Assembly (NCBI GenBank): GCA_964551305.1
Contig: CAZKBT010000004.1
Span: 17,846-81,845 of the forward strand
Length of the DNA: 64,000 bases
Direction: 5' to 3'
Origin: JBAZDC01 sp041654595
GTDB taxonomy: Bacteria; Pseudomonadota; Gammaproteobacteria; Burkholderiales; Burkholderiaceae_B
The notes beneath the pieces were generated by a model, which saw only the letters and a list, made by a program, of their open reading frames with translations, had not been told where the DNA came from and searched no databases. Shown one piece after another: positions 25,820-33,540 of the stretch. The translations under genes and the position numbers were made by a program. The first letter of the stretch is position 1. Every line of letters begins with the position of its first letter.

Positions 25820-26809
25820 ATGTACTCGGTCATCCAGGAAACAGCGGAGCATCCGGCGCTGCGCTCACTGGCGCAAGCCGCGCTGACGGCTCAGCTGAAG
25901 CTCCTGGCGTTATTCCTGCCGGCCGTCGCCGTCTGGCGCATTGGTCCGTCCCCCGGTAATGGAGCGTCTCCTTTGGCAACCATCGCGCCCGAGCCCGATG
26001 CGTTGGCGGCGTATCTGGATACGCTTGCCGATGACACGGCGCGGGGCAAGTCCGAGGGCGGCATGTTTCACCGGGCCGTCACCGCCGAGGAGGCGCGCCG
26101 TTGGCCGGAATTGCGGACGCGCGAGATCAACGACGTATACGTCCACGCGTTGGCCGCGGGCGGCGAAGCGGCGTATTTCCTGGTCGGCCTGGCAAAAACG
26201 CCCCCGCCCGAGGGGCCACCCGCGTTGCTCGAGCAGGTGCGTTTATGCATCGATGTCCTGAGTGCGTCGCTGGCCATGTATGCCAGGATGACATCGTCTG
26301 AAAGGATGATCCGGGAAATGCAGCGGGACGTCTTCATCGATCCGTTGACCGGGGTGCTGAACAGGGCCGGTTGGGTCCATGGCTTGAGAAGCCTGGAGGC
26401 GATTCCCATGGATGAAGACATCGCCATCGTGATCCTGGACCTGGATATGCTCAAGCATATCAACGACACGCAGGGCCATGGAGCAGGCGACCTTCTTTTG
26501 CAAAAGACGGCCCATACCTTGAATGGCGCGTTGCGCAGCACGGACATCGTGGCCAGGCTGGGTGGGGACGAGTTCGCGATTGCCTTGCGAAACGCGACGC
26601 CTGTGGGCGCCGAGCTGATTGCGCAGCGCTTGAACCAGCAGCTGTCCGCCGTCGGCATCCAGGTATCCATCGGCCTTGCGCTTCGGTCCGACGTGCAAGG
26701 GTCGTTGACCGAGGCGATCGCGATGGCGGACGCCAGAATGTATTCCAATAAGCGGACTCGCGCTACGGTCGAGCAGCTATCGATATTCGTGCGCGGCTTG
26801 GGTGGCTGA
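25820..26809 (+). CDS. diguanylate cyclase (GGDEF protein with regulatory N-terminus)
   Basis: A 329-residue soluble protein predicted to make cyclic di-GMP. The GGDEF domain starts near 168 (DPLTGVLNRAGW). It has the metal motif ILDLDMLKHIND, an inhibitory I-site RSTD (239-242) and an intact GGDEF (248-252), so it should be active and feedback-inhibited. The N-terminal 165 residues resemble a GAF-like sensory region but I cannot assign it firmly. It starts 25 bases after ccsB and may be cotranscribed. It converges on a GGDEF-EAL gene 12 bases away. Confidence 0.88.
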   Translation: MYSVIQETAEHPALRSLAQAALTAQLKLLALFLPAVAVWRIGPSPGNGASPLATIAPEPDALAAYLDTLADDTARGKSEGGMFHRAVTAEEARRWPELRTREINDVYVHALAAGGEAAYFLVGLAKTPPPEGPPALLEQVRLCIDVLSASLAMYARMTSSERMIREMQRDVFIDPLTGVLNRAGWVHGLRSLEAIPMDEDIAIVILDLDMLKHINDTQGHGAGDLLLQKTAHTLNGALRSTDIVARLGGDEFAIALRNATPVGAELIAQRLNQQLSAVGIQVSIGLALRSDVQGSLTEAIAMADARMYSNKRTRATVEQLSIFVRGLGG

Positions 26810-26821
26810 GCCGGACGCTTT

Positions 26822-29467
26822 TCACGTTTTGTCCGGGAACGCCGCGGCTTGCGGGCGTGGCATCAGGTCGAAGATCGATGCCGCGGCCAGGATGCTGTCC
26901 GGCGAGATCGCCGGGGACACGGCGTAGCCTTGCACGTAGTCGACGCCCATGTCCCTCAGCGCGTCGATCGTCGCGCCGTCTTCCACCCATTCGGCGATGC
27001 TGGCGGCGCCCAGGTTGTGGGTCAGCTGGACGATCGTGCGCACGATGGCCGTATTGGTCGTGCTGGTTAGCATGTCCTTGATCAATTCGCCATCTATTTT
27101 GATGATGTCGATGGGCAATTCCTTGAGGTAGGAAAAGGAGCTGTAGCCCGCCCCGAAATCATCCAGGGCGATGCGTACTCCCAACTTGCGCAGCTTCTGC
27201 ATGAACGCGCGCGATTGGCTGGCGTTTTGCAAGGCGATGCTTTCCGTGACCTCGATGCACAGGCGGGTGGCGAGATGAGAGTATCGGCTCAAGGTTTCAT
27301 AAAGGCCTTCGACAAAATCCTCGTCGTTCAAGGATACGCCGCTCAAATTGATATTGATGAATCTGGTTTTCGCCAGCCGGCTTTCGTTTTCCGCAAACCA
27401 TTTCAGCGTCGTGGAAACGACCCATTTGTCGATGGCCGTGATGGCGTGGTTGCTTTCAGCAGCGTCGATGATGCGCTTCGTGGAAAGCAAGGCGCCGCAT
27501 GATGTCCTCACCCTGAGCAGCACCTCGAAATCCAGGGATCGCTCGGGCTCGGAAAGCGCCAGAATGGGTTGCATCGCCAAGCTCAGACCGGGCGGGTTCA
27601 GGTTGACTTCGAGCTGGTCGAATATGCGCAGCGCTTCGATTTGCGGCGTGAGCTCCTTGGACTGGTGGTCGTACATGACGAGTGGATAGGATTGTTTGCG
27701 CGCGTCGTTGCATGCAAAGCTTGCGGCCGATATCGCGTGCAGGGCCGTCATGCCCGGCCTGATGTCGACCAGGCCGATGGCCGCGCTGATCGAAAAGATA
27801 CGGTCGGCCGCTGATATGGGCGAGCCATTCAGGCTGTCGAGGACCTGCCGCGCCGACGCGACCGACGAGTTGGTCGATTGGCCCGGATAGAAAATGACGA
27901 ACCGGTCGCCGCCGACACGCCCCGTTTTGGCGTAATGGGGCAGCGCCCGTCTAATTCTTCTGCTGATCTTTCTGAGTACTTTGTCGCCTACCGCGTGGCC
28001 GAACAGATTGTTGATTCGCTTGATCTGCTGCAGATCCACATAGGCCACAGCCGAGAGTTTGCCGTTTTGCGGCCGCGCGATGCGTTCCGTTATCGCCTTT
28101 TGAATACCGGCAAGGTCGAGCAGGCCGGTCAGCGGGTCGATGTCAGGGCGTGACTCGGCGCTCATGTTGCGTTGTTCAGGCGCGGATCCGCTTCGGGTGG
28201 CGCACTCGGCGCCTTCGCCGCCGCCATCGATGATCGCCTTCGTCAGCTGCTCTTCCTCATCGAGATGGCGGCGGGATCGACAGACGACGGCAAGGGCGAT
28301 GAAGACGTTGGAGAAAAGCAGCGCCACCACGCTATGGAACGTGTCGATCGACTGAGGACTATGCCTGGTGCCCATCAGCACGGACAGGGTCAGCGCGGCC
28401 GTCACTGACGCCGTGGCGAGATAGAACCAGCGTGTCCTGTTGCTGCGAACGCGTTCGAACAAGGAGCCCAAAAAAATGCTGATGGCGACGGCGCCGCTTC
28501 CGCCCACGATCCAGAGCATCGGTGTCAATAGCCAGAACGGCAGGATGAACGCGCCCAGAAGCAGAGCAAGCAATACGGCGCACGTGACCGTCAGCGCGCG
28601 GCGGTAACGCTGGATGACGGATTCATGCCGATATAATTCGACAAACAGTCCATACGTCAGCAGGCAATAGACGGCAATCGTAATCGAGCGCATGCGCCCC
28701 AGGTATTGGGGAGCGACGCCCAGCCCTTGCCATAGACCTTCCCAGCCCAGCGCGTAGGCGCTCAAGTGCAAATTTCCTATCAGCCACAGCGCCAATAAAA
28801 AATACACGCGCTCGCGTCGTATCAGGGCATTGAACAACAGGAAGCCCGCGATGGTCAGGAGCCCGCCTTCCAGGAAGCCCAGGCTGCGGCTGAGCCGCTG
28901 AGAGGATCGCCGAAGATCTTTGGTCGGCCAGTGCTCTATGACGAAGGCGCTGCCGTGCGAGAAGGATATCCGGCACAGCACGGAAGAGGGGGCATGCTGC
29001 AGCAATAAGGTAAATCCCCGCGCGGAAGCAAGCACGTCGCCGTCGTTTTCTTGTTTGGTGGCTTGCCCGAGCAGGTCCAAGGTTTGGCTGTTCCAGCACG
29101 TCAGGGCTTGGGTTTCACCCGACGGCAGGTGGATGGCGTTCCGATGGTCCGTTATGCCGTCCGGAAGGTCGAACAACACCCAGCTCTGGGCGAGGGATCG
29201 CGCGGAGTCTTGCGTGGGCAGGTCGTTCAACAGGGATAAGGCTTGCCGTGGGTCGATGCTTGTGTCGTCGGTGGTGTAGTGCTTGAATGCCACGACGGCG
29301 AGGGGCGTTTGAGTGTGCCGATTCTGAAGCATGAACAACGCCAGCAGTGACAGCGCGATGATGGCTGCTGGCACACCGATGATGAAGAACCACCGCGCCA
29401 CGCTACGTTGTACGGCATCGTGGGCGGACAGCTTCAGTTGCAGCGCAGCAACAAGCGCCTTTCGCAT
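26822..29467 (-). CDS. membrane GGDEF-EAL protein, probable c-di-GMP phosphodiesterase
   Basis: This 881-residue protein has an N-terminal membrane anchor, an extracytoplasmic region (about 50-190), then about seven hydrophobic segments (about 198-395) resembling the 7TMR-DISM arrangement. The GGDEF domain (about 440-600) is decayed: GGDRF replaces GGDEF at 519-523, and DLQQIKRINN lacks metal-binding acids and the I-site. The EAL domain (about 610-870) keeps EVLLR, ININLSG, EVTES, DDFGAG (769-774), the lysine in IIKIDGEL and IAEWVED, so phosphodiesterase activity is likely. I chose ATG 29467, two codons inside a TTG. Confidence 0.9.
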   Translation of the reverse strand: MRKALVAALQLKLSAHDAVQRSVARWFFIIGVPAAIIALSLLALFMLQNRHTQTPLAVVAFKHYTTDDTSIDPRQALSLLNDLPTQDSARSLAQSWVLFDLPDGITDHRNAIHLPSGETQALTCWNSQTLDLLGQATKQENDGDVLASARGFTLLLQHAPSSVLCRISFSHGSAFVIEHWPTKDLRRSSQRLSRSLGFLEGGLLTIAGFLLFNALIRRERVYFLLALWLIGNLHLSAYALGWEGLWQGLGVAPQYLGRMRSITIAVYCLLTYGLFVELYRHESVIQRYRRALTVTCAVLLALLLGAFILPFWLLTPMLWIVGGSGAVAISIFLGSLFERVRSNRTRWFYLATASVTAALTLSVLMGTRHSPQSIDTFHSVVALLFSNVFIALAVVCRSRRHLDEEEQLTKAIIDGGGEGAECATRSGSAPEQRNMSAESRPDIDPLTGLLDLAGIQKAITERIARPQNGKLSAVAYVDLQQIKRINNLFGHAVGDKVLRKISRRIRRALPHYAKTGRVGGDRFVIFYPGQSTNSSVASARQVLDSLNGSPISAADRIFSISAAIGLVDIRPGMTALHAISAASFACNDARKQSYPLVMYDHQSKELTPQIEALRIFDQLEVNLNPPGLSLAMQPILALSEPERSLDFEVLLRVRTSCGALLSTKRIIDAAESNHAITAIDKWVVSTTLKWFAENESRLAKTRFININLSGVSLNDEDFVEGLYETLSRYSHLATRLCIEVTESIALQNASQSRAFMQKLRKLGVRIALDDFGAGYSSFSYLKELPIDIIKIDGELIKDMLTSTTNTAIVRTIVQLTHNLGAASIAEWVEDGATIDALRDMGVDYVQGYAVSPAISPDSILAAASIFDLMPRPQAAAFPDKT

Positions 29468-29944
29468 GGCCAAACTTTTATCCTATTTCGTGCTTGCCAG
29501 ACTACGCCTCGAAGGTAGGCCGATCAAAAATCATACCGAATCGAGAGATTGTATGACTGTTTGGCGATGGCTTCGCGAGCTATATTTATTTTTATTTCAG
29601 GCGTGGCGACATTTTCAAGTTTATCCTTTAAAAGCAATCGAACGGAAGCGAAGGAAGTCGTCGGCAGGCCTTTCATCTTGGCTCCCGCCCTTAAAAATCA
29701 TAGATACGGGTGGTTATAAGCCTTATTTCAATAATTAATGCAATGATTTCAATGCTACCTTTATATGCTTTACAAGTTAAGCCCAATTTCATAGCCACAT
29801 CGAGACAATCGTCCGTGTAACAACATGTATTCATATGGGTTCAGTTGCTTCTGGATCCGAACTCGGAAGAATGTCATACAGAGCGATCATGTGTAGCTGG
29901 CCGCGGGTGATGGTGAGTCGGAACACTTCAAGGGTACTTTCATC
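29468..29944. other. AT-richer intergenic region before the HigA-like gene
   Basis: About 475 bases between the divergent GGDEF-EAL gene and the HigA-like gene. It is clearly AT-richer than its surroundings, especially 29580-29800. I looked for a HigB-type toxin in all frames and found no matching protein, and saw no convincing promoter. Confidence 0.4.
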
Positions 29945-30262
29945 ATGCAGTCAAACACTCAACCTCCTCATCCAGGCCGCATCCTACGCGAAGATGTCTT
30001 GCCGTATTTAGGTATTAGTGTGACAGAGGCCGCTTCGCAATTGGGCGTGACGCGCGCGGCGTTGTCACGCGTGTTGAATGGCCGCGCCGCCATTTCACCC
30101 ATGATGGCGTTGCGTTTGGAGGCATGGCTGGGCGCCAGTATAGGCGGCCCCGCCGACGTATGGATCGTGCAGCAAGCGGCTTACGACCTATGGTGCGCAC
30201 GTCAGGCGGGCTCCCCGTCCGTGACGCCTATTTCGGCCAGGCGGCTTTCCTTTCCAAATTGA
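29945..30262 (+). CDS. HigA-family antitoxin-like DNA-binding protein (orphan)
   Basis: A 105-residue protein with the VapI/HigA-type helix-turn-helix: HPGRILREDVLPYLGISVTE, then AASQLGVTRAALSRVLNGRAAISPMMALRLEAWLG. The family pairs with a HigB toxin that is normally encoded directly upstream. No such gene is visible here, so it may be a lone regulator or a remnant of a toxin-antitoxin locus. The ribosome site AAGGG is about eleven bases from the ATG, rather distant. Confidence 0.8.
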   Translation: MQSNTQPPHPGRILREDVLPYLGISVTEAASQLGVTRAALSRVLNGRAAISPMMALRLEAWLGASIGGPADVWIVQQAAYDLWCARQAGSPSVTPISARRLSFPN

Positions 30263-30680
30263 CGCGGGATGGGCTTGAGCGTACTTTAATCACAAACGTA
30301 TTGATGCTTCCCGACCAAGAAAGCCGGGACAAGCATTGAGATACAAGGCGCCGCGGGTCTCCTTGATGGATGGAAAGCGCGATTCATCGCTTTTGTTCGC
30401 AGAGGCAGGCCACGTAAGAAAAATATATAAATTTCAATTGCTTGAAACAGAACTACGGCGGCATTCTTGAATGACTCGCCGAGAGCACTAGGCGTGGTTG
30501 GCGACGTAGCAGTCGGCGGCAGGCATGCATGTAACCTAAAGATTACAAAACGTTTATTTTGTATTTTTATTTTTATTTCATTTGTAGTGGATCGTTGAAT
30601 TGATCGTTCCGGCTCGCATCAGAGGTTGCGAGGCTACGGATCACCGTTTGGTAGGACTTGTTTGACTTTTGGAGAAAGCG
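30263..30680. other. intergenic region upstream of flhD
   Basis: About 420 bases without a supported gene. It contains an AT-rich block at 30540-30600 with an inverted repeat (30544-30563) and a stretch of T-rich direct repeats. No clear sigma-70 promoter was found. Such long, AT-rich leaders are typical for flhDC, which integrates many regulators in other bacteria. Confidence 0.4.
30544..30563. promoter_or_regulatory. inverted repeat upstream of flhD
   Basis: TACAAAA (30544-30550) and TTTTGTA (30557-30563) are perfect seven-base arms around CGTTTA, 118 bases before the flhD start. It could be a regulator site; the AT-rich context makes a chance match possible. Confidence 0.3.
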
Positions 30681-31025
30681 ATGCAAACGGCGAATTTACT
30701 GGACGATGTCAGGGAGTTGAACCTTGCCTATTTGTTGCTGGCGCAACGGATGCTCAGGGAAGACTATGCGACAGCGCTATATCGTTTGGGCCTGAGCGAT
30801 GAGAACGCACGTGCCTTGTTATCATTGTCGCCCAAGCAGCTGGTCAAGCTCGGCAATACGAACTTATTGTTGTGCCAGTTGCGCATGAACAAGCAGCAGG
30901 TGTTTTCGATCTTGAACGACGATTCACCCTACGCAAACTTGCAGCAGATGCACACGACGATATTGCTGTCGAGTCAATCCGAAGAAGGCGCCGACCGGAC
31001 GACGGCGAACGGAGTGGTGCCATGA
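30681..31025 (+). CDS. flhD: flagellar transcriptional regulator FlhD
   Basis: FlhD, 114 residues, forms with FlhC the FlhD4C2 master activator of flagellar genes. DDVRELNLAYLLLAQRMLRE and LSPKQLVKLGNTNLLLCQLR are diagnostic helices. I chose ATG 30681 with GGAG seven bases upstream; a TTG twelve bases earlier would overlap that site. Its stop overlaps the flhC start by four bases, so the two are made together. Confidence 0.93.
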   Translation: MQTANLLDDVRELNLAYLLLAQRMLREDYATALYRLGLSDENARALLSLSPKQLVKLGNTNLLLCQLRMNKQQVFSILNDDSPYANLQQMHTTILLSSQSEEGADRTTANGVVP

Positions 31026-31603
31026 GCGATACTTCACCGCCTCCAAAAACGATTCCTCGGACGAAAAGCGTGCGGCGCGAAGCCAGCGAAATTGTGCTGG
31101 CGGCATCGATGATAGAACTGGGATCGCGTCTGCAGGTTTTGCAGATCGAGACGTCGCTGAGCCGTGATCGGTTGGTCAGGCTATACCGCGAGATCAAGGA
31201 AGTATCCCCGCCCAAGGGACTGCTGCCTTTTTCCGTGGATTGGTACATGACGTGGTTGCCGAATATTCATTCGTCCGCTTTTCATGGAATTCATCGGAAT
31301 ATCGTCGAACAAACCCCAAGCCGTGGAGCCCAGGCGCTGGTCGACAGTTATCGTTTGTATCGGGAGCTTGCCAAGGATAGTTCGGGCGATAACGGCGAGC
31401 CGGTCCTGAGCTTCACCCGCGCATGGATGCTGCTGCGGTATTTCGACAGCGACATGGTTCAACTCAGCTCATGTACGCAATGCGGCGGCACCTTCGTGAC
31501 GCACGTTCATTCCTTGCGTCACGATTACGTATGCGGCTTGTGCCGCCCTCCGCCCAGGGCGGGCAAGACCCTGGCGCGCAGTCTGCGCAAAAAGGGCTAC
31601 TGA
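31022..31603 (+). CDS. flhC: flagellar transcriptional regulator FlhC
   Basis: FlhC, 193 residues, is the DNA-contacting, zinc-binding partner of FlhD. The zinc site is CTQCGG plus CGLC near the C-terminus. EASEIVLAASMIELGSRLQVL and the TWLPNIHSS stretch are conserved. Start at the ATG overlapping the flhD stop (ATGA). No motility or chemotaxis gene follows; the next gene is lysA on the other strand, 33 bases away. Confidence 0.93.
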   Translation: MSDTSPPPKTIPRTKSVRREASEIVLAASMIELGSRLQVLQIETSLSRDRLVRLYREIKEVSPPKGLLPFSVDWYMTWLPNIHSSAFHGIHRNIVEQTPSRGAQALVDSYRLYRELAKDSSGDNGEPVLSFTRAWMLLRYFDSDMVQLSSCTQCGGTFVTHVHSLRHDYVCGLCRPPPRAGKTLARSLRKKGY

Positions 31604-31604
31604 G

Positions 31605-31623
31605 CGCAGCCGTCGGGGCTGCG
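31605..31623. terminator. stem-loop between convergent flhC and lysA
   Basis: CGCAGCC and GGCTGCG form a perfect seven-base stem around a five-base loop in the 33-base gap between two convergent genes. No T-tract follows in either direction, so it is at best a weak bidirectional terminator. Confidence 0.45.
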
Positions 31624-31636
31624 TTCACCGGCGAGG

Positions 31637-32917
31637 TCATGACGCGCCGTGATCGAGCGTGGTTTCCGTCGCAAACAGGCTTTCCAGAGTTTCGCGCGGG
31701 CGGACGACATGGGCGGCGTCTCCATCGACCAGGATTTCAGCGGCACGCGGCCGCGTGTTGTACTGGCTGGCCATGGTGAATGCGTATGCGCCCGCGGACA
31801 TGATGGCCAATAGATCGCCTTGTTCCAGGTTGAACGAACGGTCGCGCGCCAGCCAGTCGCCGCTCTCGCAAATGGGCCCGACGATGTCGTAGCGCGGTGT
31901 GTCGCCGTCCGCAGGGCGTGGCATCACTGCCTCGACGCTGTGCCAGGCATCGTACAGTGTCGGGCGAATCAAATCGTTCATCGCCGCATCGACGATGGCG
32001 AAATTCTTGGTCTCGTTGTGCTTGAGGTACTGCACGCGGGTCAGGAGGACGCCGGCGTTGCCGACCAGGGAACGGCCCGGCTCCAAAACCAGCTGCAGAT
32101 GGTCCAGCCCGTTCGCGCGCAAGGTGGCGAATACGCGGTCCAGAAGCTGGGTCGGCGTCAGAGGGGTTTCATTCGTATAGCGGATTCCAATGCCGCCGCC
32201 TAGGTCCAGGTGTTGCAGGTCGATGCCCTTGTCCGCCAGCGCCTTTATCAGCACGATGAGTTTTTCCAGCGCGTCGATATACGGATCGACTTCGGTGATC
32301 TGCGATCCGATGTGGCAGTCCAGGCCCACGATCTGCAGCGATGGCAAGGCGGAGGCGCGCTCGTAGACGGCCAATGCGTCTTCGATGGCGATGCCGAACT
32401 TGTTTTCCTTCAGGCCTGTGGAAATATACGGATGCGTCTGCGCATCCACGTCGGGATTGACGCGCAGCGAGATGCGGGCGGTTTTCCCTGCCGCTTGCGC
32501 GACCCGGGCGATCTGCTCGAGCTCGGCATCGGATTCGACGTTGAAGCACTTGACGCCGGCCTCCAAGGCCGCGTCGATTTCCCAGACTTGCTTGCCGACG
32601 CCTGAAAAGACGACGCGCGCCGGATCGCCTCCGATGGCCAGCACGCGCGCCAGTTCACCGCCCGAGACGATGTCGAAGCCCGAGCCCAGCTTCCTGAATT
32701 CGTTCAGGACGCCAAGGTTGGAATTGGCCTTCATGCCGTAGCAGACCAGGACGTCGCGGCCCTTTGCGGCGTCGCTATAGGCCTGCCAGGCGTCCAGCAG
32801 GGCCTGGCGAGAGTACACGTACAGCGGCGTGCCGTATTCCTCGGCGAGGTCGGAAAGGGGGATCTGCTCGGCGTGAAGGACGCCGTTCTTGTGCTGGAAA
32901 TGGGGGGCGACGGTCAT
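31637..32917 (-). CDS. lysA: diaminopimelate decarboxylase
   Basis: LysA, 426 residues, a PLP enzyme that decarboxylates meso-diaminopimelate to L-lysine. The PLP lysine is in VCYGMKANSN. HIGSQITEVDPY, DLGGGIGIRY, LEPGRSLVGNAG and CESGDWLARDR mark the barrel and active-site loop. The size is normal. It lies 47 bases downstream of lptM on the same strand, a conserved pair. Confidence 0.97.
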   Translation of the reverse strand: MTVAPHFQHKNGVLHAEQIPLSDLAEEYGTPLYVYSRQALLDAWQAYSDAAKGRDVLVCYGMKANSNLGVLNEFRKLGSGFDIVSGGELARVLAIGGDPARVVFSGVGKQVWEIDAALEAGVKCFNVESDAELEQIARVAQAAGKTARISLRVNPDVDAQTHPYISTGLKENKFGIAIEDALAVYERASALPSLQIVGLDCHIGSQITEVDPYIDALEKLIVLIKALADKGIDLQHLDLGGGIGIRYTNETPLTPTQLLDRVFATLRANGLDHLQLVLEPGRSLVGNAGVLLTRVQYLKHNETKNFAIVDAAMNDLIRPTLYDAWHSVEAVMPRPADGDTPRYDIVGPICESGDWLARDRSFNLEQGDLLAIMSAGAYAFTMASQYNTRPRAAEILVDGDAAHVVRPRETLESLFATETTLDHGAS

Positions 32918-32964
32918 GGTGATGGCGAAATGGAAAATTCAGTGGGCGACGGCAAGCAGCGGGA

Positions 32965-33165
32965 TCAGTCGCCTTGGTTGACGGGAGCGCTCGGGTCGAG
33001 CTTCGCGGCGCTGGGCGGGGCGGTAAGCGCGGCTTCCGGCGGCGGGGGCGGCGGCATATACAATGGGCCTTTGTAACCGCAGGCGGCCAGGCTGGAAAGT
33101 AACGTCAGGCTGGCTACAATGCGTAGCATGGAAGAAGCAGGTGTTGAGAAACGTGGCGCTTGCAT
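32965..33165 (-). CDS. lptM: small lipoprotein, LptM (YifL) family
   Basis: A short lipoprotein with the lipobox LAAC followed by GYKGPLYMPPPPPP. The CGxKGPLY signature identifies LptM/YifL; in E. coli LptM helps the LptDE lipopolysaccharide translocon mature. The start at 33165 (66 residues) has AGGGAG seven bases upstream; ATG 33129 would give a typical 54-residue form without a ribosome site. It precedes lysA and is divergent from cyaY with only 32 bases between, so the promoters must overlap coding sequence. Confidence 0.85.
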   Translation of the reverse strand: MQAPRFSTPASSMLRIVASLTLLSSLAACGYKGPLYMPPPPPPEAALTAPPSAAKLDPSAPVNQGD

Positions 33166-33197
33166 GAAAACACTCCCTAGGCGGATAAGTAGCAATT

Positions 33198-33527
33198 ATG
33201 ACTGAAACCGAATTCCTTGAGCGCAGCAGCGCGATACTCGATAGTTTGGAAAGCCAATCGGACGACTGGGTTGCGTTGTTCGACCTGGATATCGAGGCGC
33301 ACCGTAGCGGCAATGTGCTGACGCTGATCTTCGATAACGACATTCACGTCGTGATCAACAGTCAAGCCCCCATGCAGGAAATGTGGGTCGCTGCGCGTAG
33401 CGGCGGCTTTCATTATCGGTTCGACGGGGCGCGTTGGCAGGATACCCGCGGTGGCCCCGACCTGGCCGAGGCGCTTTCCCAGATATGTTCCGAGGCCAGC
33501 GGCCATCCCATTACCGTCAAGCTGTAG
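33198..33527 (+). CDS. cyaY: iron-sulfur assembly regulator CyaY (frataxin)
   Basis: CyaY, 109 residues, binds iron and modulates the IscS cysteine desulfurase. The acidic first helix (TETEFLERSSAILDSLESQ with several acids) and NVLTLIFDNDIHVVINSQAP, QEMWVAARSGGFHYRFDG are typical. It lies divergently from lptM and converges on mrcA. Confidence 0.95.
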   Translation: MTETEFLERSSAILDSLESQSDDWVALFDLDIEAHRSGNVLTLIFDNDIHVVINSQAPMQEMWVAARSGGFHYRFDGARWQDTRGGPDLAEALSQICSEASGHPITVKL

Positions 33528-33540
33528 CGGGGCGGGCCGG

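Noticed and set aside
29331..29738. Plus-strand open frame upstream of the HigA-like gene, considered as a HigB toxin
   Set aside because: Most of it is antisense to the GGDEF-EAL gene and the sequence lacks HigB hallmarks.
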